Positions 8,823 through 17,506 of a stretch of 64,000 nt of DNA are shown here, piece after piece. The stretch is from GCA-2717185 sp964474755 (lineage in GTDB: Bacteria > Pseudomonadota > Alphaproteobacteria > UBA8366 > GCA-2717185). Every line of letters begins with the position of its first letter. Within the stretch, counting starts at the first letter, position 1. The stretch is from positions 19,725 to 83,724 of the forward strand of contig CAYYUG010000008.1 of the NCBI GenBank assembly GCA_964474755.1. Direction: 5' to 3'. A program made the position numbers and the translations under genes. The notes below the pieces were generated by a model. That model was given only the letters and a program-made list of their open reading frames with translations, made no database searches and was not told the origin of the DNA.

Positions 8823-9013
8823 TGCAACGGGCCAGTTGGTTCTGTGTTTTCCAGCGCCTCAATCGCCATGATTATCTCGTGCCAGGTCGCGGCTTCACGC
8901 ACGTCGCCCTTGTCGAGAAAATCCTCAGTCTTAAGCGCCGCGTAAACGGCGGCTTCATCGCCATACTTTTCCATCAGAAACTTGGCGCGCACCCATATTT
9001 CTCGACCGCTCAT
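8819..9013 (-). CDS. Small conserved hypothetical protein (DUF6961-like)
   Basis: A 64-residue product beginning MSGREIWVRAKFLMEKYG. Its ATG at 9013 is preceded by a strong AGGAGG with four bases of spacing, which argues for this start over longer readings that extend under the enolase-superfamily gene. The sequence resembles short proteins of the DUF6961 type, with a hydrophilic helical pattern (reading frame ending TEPTGPLH), but no function is known. It lies convergent to the enoyl-CoA hydratase (4 bp overlap) and divergent from the following gene. Confidence 0.65.
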   Translation of the reverse strand: MSGREIWVRAKFLMEKYGDEAAVYAALKTEDFLDKGDVREAATWHEIIMAIEALENTEPTGPLH

Positions 9014-9160
9014 CGAACCTCCTAACCTTCGGATGTCCCGAAGCGAGCAGCAAAAGAATACCCGATCTTCACATGTGCTGACTACCATGAACACACTGAC
9101 TTGCGCACCACGCGCCGGCAGCCGAGGATATCGTGTCGTGCAAACATGGGAGCCAAAGCC

Positions 9161-10249
9161 ATGAAAATCGCTGCCGTCGCCGTTGAAGTCCTGGAGGTCT
9201 CCGTCGAAGACGCCTATGTCGCAGCCGGCCGGATGGTTGATGCCAACTGGCATGTTTTGGCGCGGATCCGCACCACGGATGGCACAGAAGGCTTCGGCTA
9301 CGTCGTAAAACTCGGCGCCCAGTTGGTGCAGCCGATTGCGCAAGCAGCTCGAGAATTGGGCGAAAGCTTGGTTGGGATGGACGTGCTCGACACCGAAGCT
9401 GCGTGGCAACAGATGGTCCGGACCGGCAAATGGGTCGGGCCAGGGGGCCTCTTGCACTGGGCCATCGCACCATTGGACATTGCGATGTGGGACGCGGCGG
9501 GCAAGGTCCAGGGGCAACCTATCTGGCGGCTGCTCGGCGGATTTCGTGACTTTATCCCCGCCTATGCAAGCGACCGTTTATGGTACAGCCTTAGCTATGA
9601 CGAATTGGCTGAATCGGCCCGCAATCACGCAGCAAACGGCTATTCCAGCATCAAGCTACGGCTCGGAAAAGATATCAGCCCAGCGGCGCAAGCGGAGCGG
9701 GCTAAGATTGCGATTGATGCGGCCGGTCCAGGTGTCGCCGTCATGGTCGATGGGACGGAAAGCTGGGATCTGTCCTACGCTCGGGCAACCGGCAGGGCAT
9801 TACAAGAAGTCGGCGTGACCTGGCTGGAGGATCCGCTGCACCACGAAAACCTAGAAGGTCTGGCCTGCCTCGCCAGCGTACTCGATCTGTCGGTAACCGG
9901 TGGCGAAAACCTATACACGCTGCACCAATTCCGCCACACCTTAGAGGCGCGGGCCGTAGATATCCTGATCCTCGACTTGTTCCGGGTCGGCGGCATCACG
10001 CCCTGGCGCAAGGCGGCGGCGCTCGCCGAAACACATAGGGTACCGTTGAGCGGTCATGTTGCGCCCGAATTCCATCTGCACCTGCTGGCCGCTGTGCCAC
10101 ATGGCGAAATCCTAGAATACATGCCGCGCAGCAGCGCTATCCTGAAGGCAATGCCGGAACCGGTAAACGGTGTGTTGACCGCGCCGAACGGGCCAGGGCA
10201 CGGACTGGCGTTGGACGAGACAGCAGTCAAAAAATATCGGGTCGGATAG
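9161..10249 (+). CDS. Mandelate racemase/muconate lactonizing enzyme family protein
   Basis: A 362-residue enolase-superfamily enzyme. Recognisable elements are the N-terminal capping domain, the SIKLRLGK strand with candidate base lysines, metal ligands D (VMVDGTESW), E (TWLEDPL) and E (SVTGGEN), and a later D (DLFRVGGIT) and H (LSGHVAPEFH). This set matches the mandelate-racemase subgroup, in which a Lys and a His/Asp pair abstract an alpha proton, for example in sugar-acid dehydratases. ATG 9161 was chosen because it is close to the family start and has GGGAG upstream; ATG 9146 is possible. It heads a rightward gene string reaching 15128. Confidence 0.9.
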   Translation: MKIAAVAVEVLEVSVEDAYVAAGRMVDANWHVLARIRTTDGTEGFGYVVKLGAQLVQPIAQAARELGESLVGMDVLDTEAAWQQMVRTGKWVGPGGLLHWAIAPLDIAMWDAAGKVQGQPIWRLLGGFRDFIPAYASDRLWYSLSYDELAESARNHAANGYSSIKLRLGKDISPAAQAERAKIAIDAAGPGVAVMVDGTESWDLSYARATGRALQEVGVTWLEDPLHHENLEGLACLASVLDLSVTGGENLYTLHQFRHTLEARAVDILILDLFRVGGITPWRKAAALAETHRVPLSGHVAPEFHLHLLAAVPHGEILEYMPRSSAILKAMPEPVNGVLTAPNGPGHGLALDETAVKKYRVG

Positions 10250-10275
10250 ACCCTATCGACACATAGGATCCACAC

Positions 10276-11472
10276 GTGCCTGGTGAATCGCATACCCTGA
10301 CACGCCCTGGCGCCGCCGCCTTCCTGGTGATGTTCACGCTCGATGCGACGGCACGGGCACTCCTCATCACAGTATTGCCCCTGCAGGCCTACGCGTTGCT
10401 CAAGGATGCACAACTGGTCAGCGTTCTCTATTTTGGCGCCAGCGGGCTCGGGCTTTGCGCCAGCCTCTCCGTACCGTGGCTAGTTCAGATAGTCGGCCGC
10501 CAGGGTGCCGTGATTGTTGGCAGCCTATGCCTTGCGATCGCTGCAGCTCTGTTCAGCCTGCAGGAACTCTGGGCGTTACCGGCTGGTCTTGTTCTACAAA
10601 TGTTTGGCGGCGCGGCAATTACAATCTGTCTCAATCTGTACGTCCTCGAAATCGTACCCACCTCGACCTTTACCCGCTTTGAACCCAACCGGATGCTGCT
10701 AGCTGGGATCGGCTGGATGACTGGCCCACTGCTTGGCATCACCCTGGCGGAACGCGTCACCCCTTGGCTGCCATTCGCCTTGAGTGGCTCAATTTCACTA
10801 CTACTGCTCGCCTATCTACTTCTGATCGGCGCACCACGTAATCCTTCCAGCCGCAAAAGCGCCAGCATGGGCACCAATCCCCTTCGCTTCGTGCGCCGTT
10901 ACTTTGCACAACCGCGGCTCACTTTGGCCTGGCTACTGTCGGTCGGGCGTTCCGCCTGGTGGAACATGTTTTTCATCTATGCACCAATCTATGCAGTCGA
11001 GACCGGGCTCGGCAAAGAGGCAGGCGGCCTCATCACTTCGGTTGGGTCCGCCGGACTGTTTACGGTCACCTTCTGGGGTTGGATGGGACGGCGCAATGGT
11101 ATCCGCTGGCTACTGATTTTGGGCTACGTGGCAACCGCCATCACGAGCGCGTTTGCCGGTCTAACGATGGCGTGGCCGCTGGTCGGTGCAGCGTTCCTGA
11201 TCACATCCGCCTTCGCTGCCAGCATCACCGACGGCCCCGGGAACGTTCCCTTCCTGCGCGCGGTGCACCCACACGAGCGCGCTGGAATGACGAGCATCTA
11301 CTCGACATATCGTGAAGCCGGACGGTTGGCGGTTCCCGCCGTCTACTCGGTTGTGCTACTGGTCTTACCGCTATCCGCGGTGTTCATTGCAAGCGGTGCC
11401 ACGATGCTCGTCCTAGCCCACTTCTCTCGCTATCTGCCCCGCCGTTTCGGCCGCGACCGCCACACGGGTTAG
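10276..11472 (+). CDS. MFS transporter
   Basis: A 398-residue protein dominated by hydrophobic stretches consistent with twelve transmembrane helices. Between helices 2 and 3 it reads ASLSVPWLVQIVGRQGAVIVG, close to the major-facilitator motif A position. The start is GTG at 10276 (PGESHTL...), 26 bp after the enolase-family gene, so the two are probably co-transcribed. It is likely an uptake permease for the substrate of the surrounding catabolic genes, but specificity cannot be read from the sequence. Confidence 0.88.
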   Translation: MPGESHTLTRPGAAAFLVMFTLDATARALLITVLPLQAYALLKDAQLVSVLYFGASGLGLCASLSVPWLVQIVGRQGAVIVGSLCLAIAAALFSLQELWALPAGLVLQMFGGAAITICLNLYVLEIVPTSTFTRFEPNRMLLAGIGWMTGPLLGITLAERVTPWLPFALSGSISLLLLAYLLLIGAPRNPSSRKSASMGTNPLRFVRRYFAQPRLTLAWLLSVGRSAWWNMFFIYAPIYAVETGLGKEAGGLITSVGSAGLFTVTFWGWMGRRNGIRWLLILGYVATAITSAFAGLTMAWPLVGAAFLITSAFAASITDGPGNVPFLRAVHPHERAGMTSIYSTYREAGRLAVPAVYSVVLLVLPLSAVFIASGATMLVLAHFSRYLPRRFGRDRHTG

Positions 11473-11521
11473 CAGCAACATTGGGTTCACATACCATCCT
11501 GGTTTATCGTAAAGGAGAACG

Positions 11522-11944
11522 TTGCAAACGAAACGGATCCCTTGGATGCTAAACCGAGACGAACTGATTGATCTGGTCGAGAAGCGCTATTTCAACGCGA
11601 TGGATCAGGGACGACTTGACGAAACGCTTGCCTGTCTGTCCCCAGATTGCGTCTGGCGTGTCTATCCGGCTGGTGCGGTATTGAATGGGCGAGATGGCGA
11701 AATCCGCGATGCTTTCGCAGACGCTATTGCTCATTACAAAAGCATGTGGCATGGCAATTTCGAATGGACCATCGACGAAGCGGCACAACGTGTTGCCGCG
11801 AGCTTCGACGTGCGCCTAATCGACAAGGCAGGCAAGGAGACCAAACTAAAAAACGTCAAGTTATTTCAAGTGGAAGAGGGCCGCTTCACCCATCTCGACC
11901 TTTATTTTTCAACCACAGAAATCATTGTTTCCAAACCAAATTAA
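11522..11944 (+). CDS. Nuclear transport factor 2-like (SnoaL-type) protein
   Basis: A 140-residue alpha+beta barrel protein with the pattern YFNAMDQGRLDETLACLSPDCVWRVYPAG, typical of SnoaL/NTF2-like polyketide cyclases and small dehydratases. The start is taken as TTG at 11522 because AAAGGAG lies directly upstream; the first ATG (11546) has no such site. These proteins often act as small hydratases or isomerases or as binding partners of oxygenases. It precedes the TauD-family gene by 10 bp. Confidence 0.8.
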   Translation: MQTKRIPWMLNRDELIDLVEKRYFNAMDQGRLDETLACLSPDCVWRVYPAGAVLNGRDGEIRDAFADAIAHYKSMWHGNFEWTIDEAAQRVAASFDVRLIDKAGKETKLKNVKLFQVEEGRFTHLDLYFSTTEIIVSKPN

Positions 11945-11954
11945 GTGAAAACGC

Positions 11955-12800
11955 ATGAAAACCAAATATCGCCACTTCATTGCCAAACCGCTCAGCGGTT
12001 CCGTCGGCGCTCTCATCGAAGGGATTGACATTACCCGTGAATTGGATGCGGACGTGATCGCAGAAATTCGTAGGGCCTGGCTCGACCATTTGGTGATCTT
12101 TTTTCGCAATCAACATCTTAATGACGAGCGACTTATGACATTCGGACGCTATTTCGGTGAGCTCTACCTGCACCCTAATTTGGCCAAAAAAGGCCCATAC
12201 CCTGAGGTCATCCATGTCGTCAAAGAACCAAACGCGACGCGGGTCGTCGGTGCGGAATGGCATACAGATACAGCCCATGTGGAATGCCCACCAATGGCAG
12301 CAATTCTGCATGCACTGGAAGTTCCGCCGCGAGGAGGCGATACACTGTTCGCCAATCAATACCTCGCATACGAAGCGCTGTCAGACAGGCTAAAGGCGAC
12401 CCTCGATGGAATGCGTGCCGTACATGACGACAGCCGCGTCGCAGGTCCGAACGCTAATAAAGGACGCTCGACTCAAACCCGAGACGATGCTGAATGGCGC
12501 CCGACGGTCAACACTCACCCAGTGATCCGCACCCATCCAGAAACCGGCCGCAAGGCGCTCTACGTCAACATCGCCTCAGCGCATAAATTCGAGGGCATGA
12601 CAAACGAAGAAAGTGCGCCACTTTTGCGCTACCTATTCGATCATGCAACGCGTCCAGAGTTCACCTGCCGGTTCAGATGGGCACCCAACTCCGTTGCATT
12701 CTGGGACAATCGCTGCCTAAAACACATCGCGATCAACGATTACCATGGCTATCGTCGCGACATGCGACGCGTGCAGATCGCTGGCAACCGGCCAGTTTAG
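11955..12800 (+). CDS. TauD/TfdA family 2-oxoglutarate-dependent dioxygenase
   Basis: A 281-residue non-haem iron enzyme. The HxD pair is H103/D105 in EWHTDTAHVE and the distal histidine is about H257 in WDNRCLKHIA, followed by the arginine-rich RRDMRRVQI that would bind 2-oxoglutarate. Relatives oxidise taurine, 2,4-D, sulfate esters or other small acids. It belongs to the 9161-15128 gene string. A specific substrate such as taurine cannot be assigned. Confidence 0.93.
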   Translation: MKTKYRHFIAKPLSGSVGALIEGIDITRELDADVIAEIRRAWLDHLVIFFRNQHLNDERLMTFGRYFGELYLHPNLAKKGPYPEVIHVVKEPNATRVVGAEWHTDTAHVECPPMAAILHALEVPPRGGDTLFANQYLAYEALSDRLKATLDGMRAVHDDSRVAGPNANKGRSTQTRDDAEWRPTVNTHPVIRTHPETGRKALYVNIASAHKFEGMTNEESAPLLRYLFDHATRPEFTCRFRWAPNSVAFWDNRCLKHIAINDYHGYRRDMRRVQIAGNRPV

Positions 12801-12868
12801 TTCAAACGGCGGCGGTGTCGCTGCTAAACTGCGGCAAATATAACATCAACCCAAAAAGGCAGGAGCTT

Positions 12869-13759
12869 ATGGCAAAAATTGGATTCATAGGGGTAGGCAA
12901 TATGGGCGGCCCGATGGCGCGCAACCTGATCAGCGCAGGGCACAGTCTCAAAGTGTTCGATCTGTCGGAAGAAGCCGTAAACTTCGTCGTTCAATCCGGC
13001 GCGGAACGGGCGACCTCGGTACAAGAGGCCGCAAAGGAGGTCGATATAGTTGTAACGATGTTGCCAGTTGGCAGCAACGTTCGCGAGGTATTCCTAAATG
13101 ATGGCGTCGTGGCCGCAGCTAATCCAGGCACGCTTTTAATCGATTCCTCTACCATCGACGTGGAGAGTGCAGTCGTTGTGCACGAGACCGCTTCGGCCGC
13201 GGGTTTCGAGATGGTGGATGCGCCCGTTTCCGGCGGCACGGTCGGAGCGGAGCAAGCGACACTCACCTTTATGTGTGGCGGCGAGAAGGCCGCTTTCGAA
13301 AATGCGCGGCCAATTTTGGAAGATATGGGCAAAAACATCGTGCATTGCGGCGGTCCTGGGAAGGGTCAGGTTGTAAAAATTTGTAATAATATGATCGCTG
13401 CAATAGCCACCCTTGCGACCTCTGAAGCGTTCGTAATGGGTGAAAAGTTGGGTGTCGACAGGCAAGTGCTATTCGACGTGATCTCTACTTCAACCGGTAG
13501 TACGCGAATACTTGAAATGGGCTGTCCTGTGCCGGGGCCGTTGCCGGCTTCACCATCGAGTAATAATTTCAAGCCGGGCTTCATGGCCAAACTCATGCTT
13601 AAAGATTTGCGCCTGTCGCAGTCGGCATCACAATTGGCAGGCACACCGACGCCACTCGGTGCCGTTGCCACTGCTTCGTATCAGCAGCATGTCAACAATG
13701 GCTTCGGCAACCTGGACAATGCAAGTATTTGCAAGCTAATCGACCCGGACATCGCATGA
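12869..13759 (+). CDS. NAD(P)-dependent 3-hydroxyisobutyrate dehydrogenase family protein
   Basis: A 296-residue beta-hydroxyacid dehydrogenase. It starts with the Rossmann motif GFIGVGNMGGPMARNLI, has the substrate-binding DAPVSGGTVGAE, and the catalytic lysine in KICNNMIAA. The family oxidises 3-hydroxyisobutyrate, tartronate semialdehyde or related acids. ATG 12869 follows AGGAG by a few bases; a longer open frame to 12677 overlaps the TauD gene and is not expected to be translated. Its stop overlaps the next small gene by ATGA. Confidence 0.93.
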   Translation: MAKIGFIGVGNMGGPMARNLISAGHSLKVFDLSEEAVNFVVQSGAERATSVQEAAKEVDIVVTMLPVGSNVREVFLNDGVVAAANPGTLLIDSSTIDVESAVVVHETASAAGFEMVDAPVSGGTVGAEQATLTFMCGGEKAAFENARPILEDMGKNIVHCGGPGKGQVVKICNNMIAAIATLATSEAFVMGEKLGVDRQVLFDVISTSTGSTRILEMGCPVPGPLPASPSSNNFKPGFMAKLMLKDLRLSQSASQLAGTPTPLGAVATASYQQHVNNGFGNLDNASICKLIDPDIA

Positions 13760-13896
13760 CTACCGAGAAAACAACTGAACCTACGCCGAAAATCATAGAA
13801 CCTTACGAGACCTTGCGGCCTTGTCGGAACCGCATCATTGCCGGTGGTGTGATCATACTAATCGCGTTTGGTTTGATTTTACTAATATCGGATTAG
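13756..13896 (+). CDS. Small single-pass membrane protein, 46 residues
   Basis: The ATG at 13756 overlaps the TGA of the dehydrogenase gene, a classic coupled arrangement. The product has a polar, proline-rich N-terminus, an R-P-C-R-N-R-I basic patch and then one hydrophobic segment (about residues 28-45, IIAGGVIILIAFGLILLI), ending SD. The basic residues before the helix predict an N-in orientation. There is no recognised family. It may be an accessory subunit or a membrane anchor for a neighbouring enzyme. Coupling and coding pattern support it, but expression is unproven. Confidence 0.6.
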   Translation: MTTEKTTEPTPKIIEPYETLRPCRNRIIAGGVIILIAFGLILLISD

Positions 13897-13912
13897 GCGG
13901 GAGACATTAGGC

Positions 13913-14641
13913 ATGAGTATGGAAACGCCAGGCGCAAAGATGCTGTATCTAATCAGGCGTAAGTCCACGACTAGCCGTGAGGAATTGATCGCGCATTGGT
14001 ACGCAAATCACATGCCGCCAGTGATCCAGCGAAATCATGAAAAAGAAGCTGCAGGCGAGCAACACGCTACACGCTATATCGTTGGCTTATTCGATCCGAA
14101 AAACGATGCGTCTTTGACCTGGGACGGCGTAGCGCAGCTTTGGTACAGGGAACCGTTGCCGCACCCGGCACAGGCGAGTGCAATCGTGCCAAACGATAGT
14201 TTTCACGAAAAAGTAGAGCCCTACTGGCCATGGGCGACAAGGGAATATATCGCTATCGACGGCGTGCTACCAGTTGAACCTCTGACACTGAATGCGCCAT
14301 TCCCCTGTACACGGAGTGGCTTCCATAAGCGCACTTCGCTTGTCGCTGCAAAGCCTGGCACAGATATTGAGGCCATGTTTTCCCATTGGCGTGATGTCCA
14401 TCTGCCAAACGTACGGCAGACGATGGAGGAGGTCAGCGGGTTTCGCTATGTGGTGAGCCTAAGCACAAACTTGGCACACGCGCCCTACGCTGGAATGGCA
14501 GAGCTCTATTTCCGAGACGCGGTGGGTTGGTCGGAATTTCAGACAGCCTACAGACCCGACGGCTTTGAAAATTTCGTCGATGACGCTGCCAGTCACCGTT
14601 TCGCCGGTGGCACGGAGATGCTGGGGATCGACCGGCCCTGA
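13913..14641 (+). CDS. EthD domain-containing protein, tandem dimeric alpha-beta barrel
   Basis: A 242-residue protein containing two similar halves. The first has LIRRKSTTSREELIAHWYANHMPP and the second LVAAKPGTDIEAMFSHWRDVHLPNV, each showing the HW...H.P pattern of EthD/ferredoxin-like alpha-beta barrels. Single-domain EthD proteins are needed for cytochrome P450-dependent ether degradation, and the wider fold includes monooxygenases and muconolactone isomerases. It follows the small membrane protein by 16 bp and is part of the same rightward unit. Its function here is unknown. Confidence 0.8.
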   Translation: MSMETPGAKMLYLIRRKSTTSREELIAHWYANHMPPVIQRNHEKEAAGEQHATRYIVGLFDPKNDASLTWDGVAQLWYREPLPHPAQASAIVPNDSFHEKVEPYWPWATREYIAIDGVLPVEPLTLNAPFPCTRSGFHKRTSLVAAKPGTDIEAMFSHWRDVHLPNVRQTMEEVSGFRYVVSLSTNLAHAPYAGMAELYFRDAVGWSEFQTAYRPDGFENFVDDAASHRFAGGTEMLGIDRP

Positions 14642-14678
14642 CGTTCCCAACGCAGAAGAGAATTTTTGGGAGTTTGCC

Positions 14679-15128
14679 ATGGAATGGCATAGGGACACTT
14701 TCACCATTACCGATGACCACAAAAAAATTGACGTGCCCATCGTGGTGCGTCTTCTGCACGAACAAACTTACTGGGCCCACGACATACCATCAGATGCAAT
14801 CCAACGTGCGATCGAGCATTCAGTTTGTTTCAGCATGTTCGAAGGCAAAAAACTGATCGGCTTTGCCCGCTTCATCACCGACCACGCAGTCTTCGGCTAT
14901 TTGGAAGACGTCATCATTGATTCCAAATTTCGTGGGCGTGGCTTAGGACAATGGCTGCTCGACTGCATGCTCGCCCACCCTACTATAGCTTCATTGAAGA
15001 AGCTTATGCTCGCGACAGAAGACGCGCACGGCCTTTACAAAAAATACGGGTTCGCAGCGCCAGCGCATTCAGAATGGATTATGGAACGCTACAACCGACG
15101 CGCTTTCCAGACTGGCCCTAATAATTAG
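14679..15128 (+). CDS. GNAT family N-acetyltransferase
   Basis: A 149-residue GCN5-related acetyltransferase. The acetyl-CoA-binding motif A is clear: YLEDVIIDSKFRGRGLGQWLL, with the R-G-R-G-L-G pyrophosphate loop; motif B ends in LYKKYGF. GGGAG six bases upstream supports ATG 14679 over longer starts overlapping the EthD gene. It closes the rightward cluster. The acceptor, a small metabolite or a protein, is unknown. Confidence 0.9.
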   Translation: MEWHRDTFTITDDHKKIDVPIVVRLLHEQTYWAHDIPSDAIQRAIEHSVCFSMFEGKKLIGFARFITDHAVFGYLEDVIIDSKFRGRGLGQWLLDCMLAHPTIASLKKLMLATEDAHGLYKKYGFAAPAHSEWIMERYNRRAFQTGPNN

Positions 15129-15369
15129 GATCATCACACTGGTCGTGCGCATAAGAATAATCCCGAATGAGACGTCCTGTCGGTAGCGCTATTTGCCAAC
15201 TATTGGCAACCAGCGAAGGCACGATGAGCAGGAGGATCGCCTCCCGCAGTCCCAACCAGTACCAAGCAAACGAATGGCTGTCGTCTGCAATTCGACACCA
15301 ACCGCCCCTTTGATGGTCCCTGCAATTAAGAATGCGGCGACTATGAGGACGATCAGCGTCGGATCCACT
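15118..15369 (-). pseudogene. TauE/SafE (TSUP) sulfite-exporter-like gene, truncated and frameshifted remnant
   Basis: Reading leftward from a GTG at 15369 gives a first membrane segment LIVLIVAAFLIAGTIKGAVG followed by LQTTAIRLLG. After a frame change near 15240 it continues as LREAILLLIVPSLVANSWQI. The G-x-I-K-G and P-S-L-V-x-N-x-W-Q motifs in this order are the N-terminal signature of TauE/SafE permeases, which are about 250 residues long; only about 80 remain before a TAG at 15118-15120. It lies 15 bp downstream of the SsuD-like monooxygenase, so a sulfonate-degradation plus sulfite-export pair may once have existed here. Confidence 0.7.
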
Positions 15370-15384
15370 TAAGACACACCTTGG

Positions 15385-16494
15385 TCAGGCAGCCCGCGGC
15401 AAGACGTCGGACAAGCGTCCCTTAAAGTGCGGCATGACTTTATCCGAAAACAGACGTGCAGCCTTTGCATGCGGATAACCAGACAGGCAGAAGCTGGTGC
15501 AACCGGCGTCCACGAATTCATCTAATGTGTCGGCGATCTGTTTAGACGTACCCACAACCGCAATACCCGCACCGGATCGGACCATCGAAATACCGGTCCA
15601 GAGATGTGGATGGATCTTCATCTCGTCCCCAGATTCCTCCAGCAGCTGCCACACCCGTTGATTTGCTTCCGACGTCTTACGGATACTCTCGACCCCGTCC
15701 TGACCTTTGTTGGAATTGAACAGCTGAAATTTAGCCGCGCCAGCAACCAAACTATGCGCATCGTCCCAGGCTTCCTCCTCGCTTTCAGCGCAGACGATTT
15801 GTAGCCGCATGCCAAAGCCGAGGGCGTCCTCGCGGCCATGCTTGGCAGCGCGTTTGCGCATGTCCTTGATGTTTTCTGCGATTACATCCGGCTTGTCGCC
15901 CCAGAACAGGTGAACCGTAGAATGTTTGGCAGAGATATCCTTGGCCTGGTCGGAGCCCCCACCGAGGAAAAACGGCGGATGCGGCTTTTGCAGCGGCTTC
16001 GGCTCAATCACTTGATTGACCTGATAATGCTTGCCCTCATAGCTGATCGGTTCGTTCGACGCCCACAGTCGCTTCATTATCTCGACTTCCTCGTCCATCT
16101 TCTCGTAACGGACCTGTTTACTGTCCGAAATCCCGTCGGCTTGCGTATCGGCATCGCTTATCCCGGCGATCAAATTGATGCACAACCGTCCGCCAGTCAG
16201 TTGATCCAAAGTCGCGTACATCTTGGCCGACAGGGAAGGATTACAGTAGCCGGAACGCAGCGCGATGAGCGGCGCTATATGCTTGCTGCGGGCGGCATAG
16301 AAAGACGCGGTTACCGTCGCCTCCCAGCAAGTTGCATTAACTGGCATCAGGAGATATTTAAATCCACCTTCGTCGGCCGCCGTCACGACCTCTTCAAACA
16401 TTTCCGGGCTTTGTGCTATGCGTTGGTTTGGATCGGCTAAGCAGGTGCTGTCGCCACTGGTGGGCAGAAACCATCCGAATGTCAGGTCAGTCAT
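15385..16494 (-). CDS. LLM class flavin-dependent oxidoreductase (SsuD/alkanesulfonate monooxygenase-like)
   Basis: About 369 residues, close to FMNH2-dependent alkanesulfonate monooxygenases. Key features are FGWFLPTSGDSTCL at the start, LDQLTGGRLCINLIAG, and the typical SsuD-like segment LQKPHPPFFLGGGSDQAKD. The family cleaves sulfonates to sulfite and aldehyde, or oxidises other substrates. AAAGGA lies just upstream of two adjacent ATGs (16497 and 16494); the second has the better spacing, and the longer reading to 16530 lacks a site. The neighbouring decayed TauE/SafE gene is consistent with a sulfonate role but does not prove it. Confidence 0.88.
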   Translation of the reverse strand: MTDLTFGWFLPTSGDSTCLADPNQRIAQSPEMFEEVVTAADEGGFKYLLMPVNATCWEATVTASFYAARSKHIAPLIALRSGYCNPSLSAKMYATLDQLTGGRLCINLIAGISDADTQADGISDSKQVRYEKMDEEVEIMKRLWASNEPISYEGKHYQVNQVIEPKPLQKPHPPFFLGGGSDQAKDISAKHSTVHLFWGDKPDVIAENIKDMRKRAAKHGREDALGFGMRLQIVCAESEEEAWDDAHSLVAGAAKFQLFNSNKGQDGVESIRKTSEANQRVWQLLEESGDEMKIHPHLWTGISMVRSGAGIAVVGTSKQIADTLDEFVDAGCTSFCLSGYPHAKAARLFSDKVMPHFKGRLSDVLPRAA

Positions 16495-16557
16495 CATGTC
16501 ATCCTTTATCGTTGGAGCAAAGGAATGCAAAGCGACATTGAACCCGGCAAGCTTCGC

Positions 16558-17433
16558 TCAACAACCTTTATAGTTCTTCAGGAGGCACTCGTGGGCTAGC
16601 TTTTTAGCTGCAGCTACCTCCGCCTTGCTCATCAGCTTAGTCAGGTGATGCTTTACCTCGGTACCGTACTTATTCCCCCTGGCAGATGCCAGACTAGCCC
16701 ACATATAGGAGTACTTCCGATCCTTCCGGACCCCTCTCCCAATATTGTACATCACAGCTAAATTGAACATGGCCTTGAGGTATCCATCTTCGGCGGACCG
16801 CTGGAACCACATCACCGCCGTCTTATAGTCTTTCTCGACGCTAATCCCTTTGCGATACATCCAGCCCAATTTGAACTGCGACGCACCGTGTCCATTTTTT
16901 GCAGCGCGCCGGTACCACGATTCTGCCATCTCCTGGCTTCGGTCAACGCCTCTCGCCAATTCGTAGAGCAAGCCTAGTCTGTACTCAGCATCAGCATATC
17001 CCTGTTCGGCGGCCAGCTCCCAAAATTTGCGTGCATTCTCATAGCCTACCGGCACGCCGAGGCCCCGATAATGCATAACGCCAAGATTGAATTGCGCCCG
17101 CGCATAACCTTGTGCGACCGCGCGCCGATACCATCGCAGAGCCTCTGCGCGATCCCAAGGAACGCCAATGCCAAAAGTATAGAGGAAACCTAGCCGGTCC
17201 TGGGCTTCCGGCAGGCCTTGTTTCGCAGCCTGTTTATGCCACTTCGCTGCCATCTCATAACTTTGCGAGACGCCATCCCCTTCCTGGTACATCAGTCCCA
17301 ATTTGAACTGAGCACGAGGACTGCCTTTTTCGGCAGCTTCCAGGAGATCTTGTAGGCTGTTGGCCCATCCGCTACTGACGAGCCCGACGAGCAAAGCTAC
17401 CATCAGGCAAAGTGACAAAATAGTGGGTCGCAT
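16558..17433 (-). CDS. Sel1-repeat (SLR/TPR) protein with signal peptide
   Basis: A 291-residue exported protein. An N-terminal signal segment (MRPTILSLCLMVALLVGL, cleavage likely after SGWA) is followed by about six Sel1-like repeats with the consensus A..G...AQF.LG.MY..G.GV..D...A..W...AA.QG (for example AKQGLPEAQDRLGFLYTFG and AVAQGYARAQFNLGVMHYRG). Sel1 repeats mediate protein-protein contacts, often in periplasmic signalling or envelope complexes. It sits between two monooxygenase genes without clear coupling to either. Confidence 0.88.
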   Translation of the reverse strand: MRPTILSLCLMVALLVGLVSSGWANSLQDLLEAAEKGSPRAQFKLGLMYQEGDGVSQSYEMAAKWHKQAAKQGLPEAQDRLGFLYTFGIGVPWDRAEALRWYRRAVAQGYARAQFNLGVMHYRGLGVPVGYENARKFWELAAEQGYADAEYRLGLLYELARGVDRSQEMAESWYRRAAKNGHGASQFKLGWMYRKGISVEKDYKTAVMWFQRSAEDGYLKAMFNLAVMYNIGRGVRKDRKYSYMWASLASARGNKYGTEVKHHLTKLMSKAEVAAAKKLAHECLLKNYKGC

Positions 17434-17506
17434 GAGTTTACCTGACAGAAATATGGGTAAAAAATGGCTCTACGAGCGCAAAACGGCGGAACTCGCCTTA
17501 TCTCTT

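Noticed and set aside
8819..9517. 232-codon minus-strand frame
   Set aside because: Only its last 64 codons (from ATG 9013) have a strong ribosome-binding site; the rest is the antisense of the enolase-family gene.
12677..12868. Extended start for the hydroxyisobutyrate dehydrogenase gene
   Set aside because: It overlaps the TauD-family gene and lacks a ribosome-binding site; ATG 12869 with AGGAG gives the exact Rossmann-fold start.
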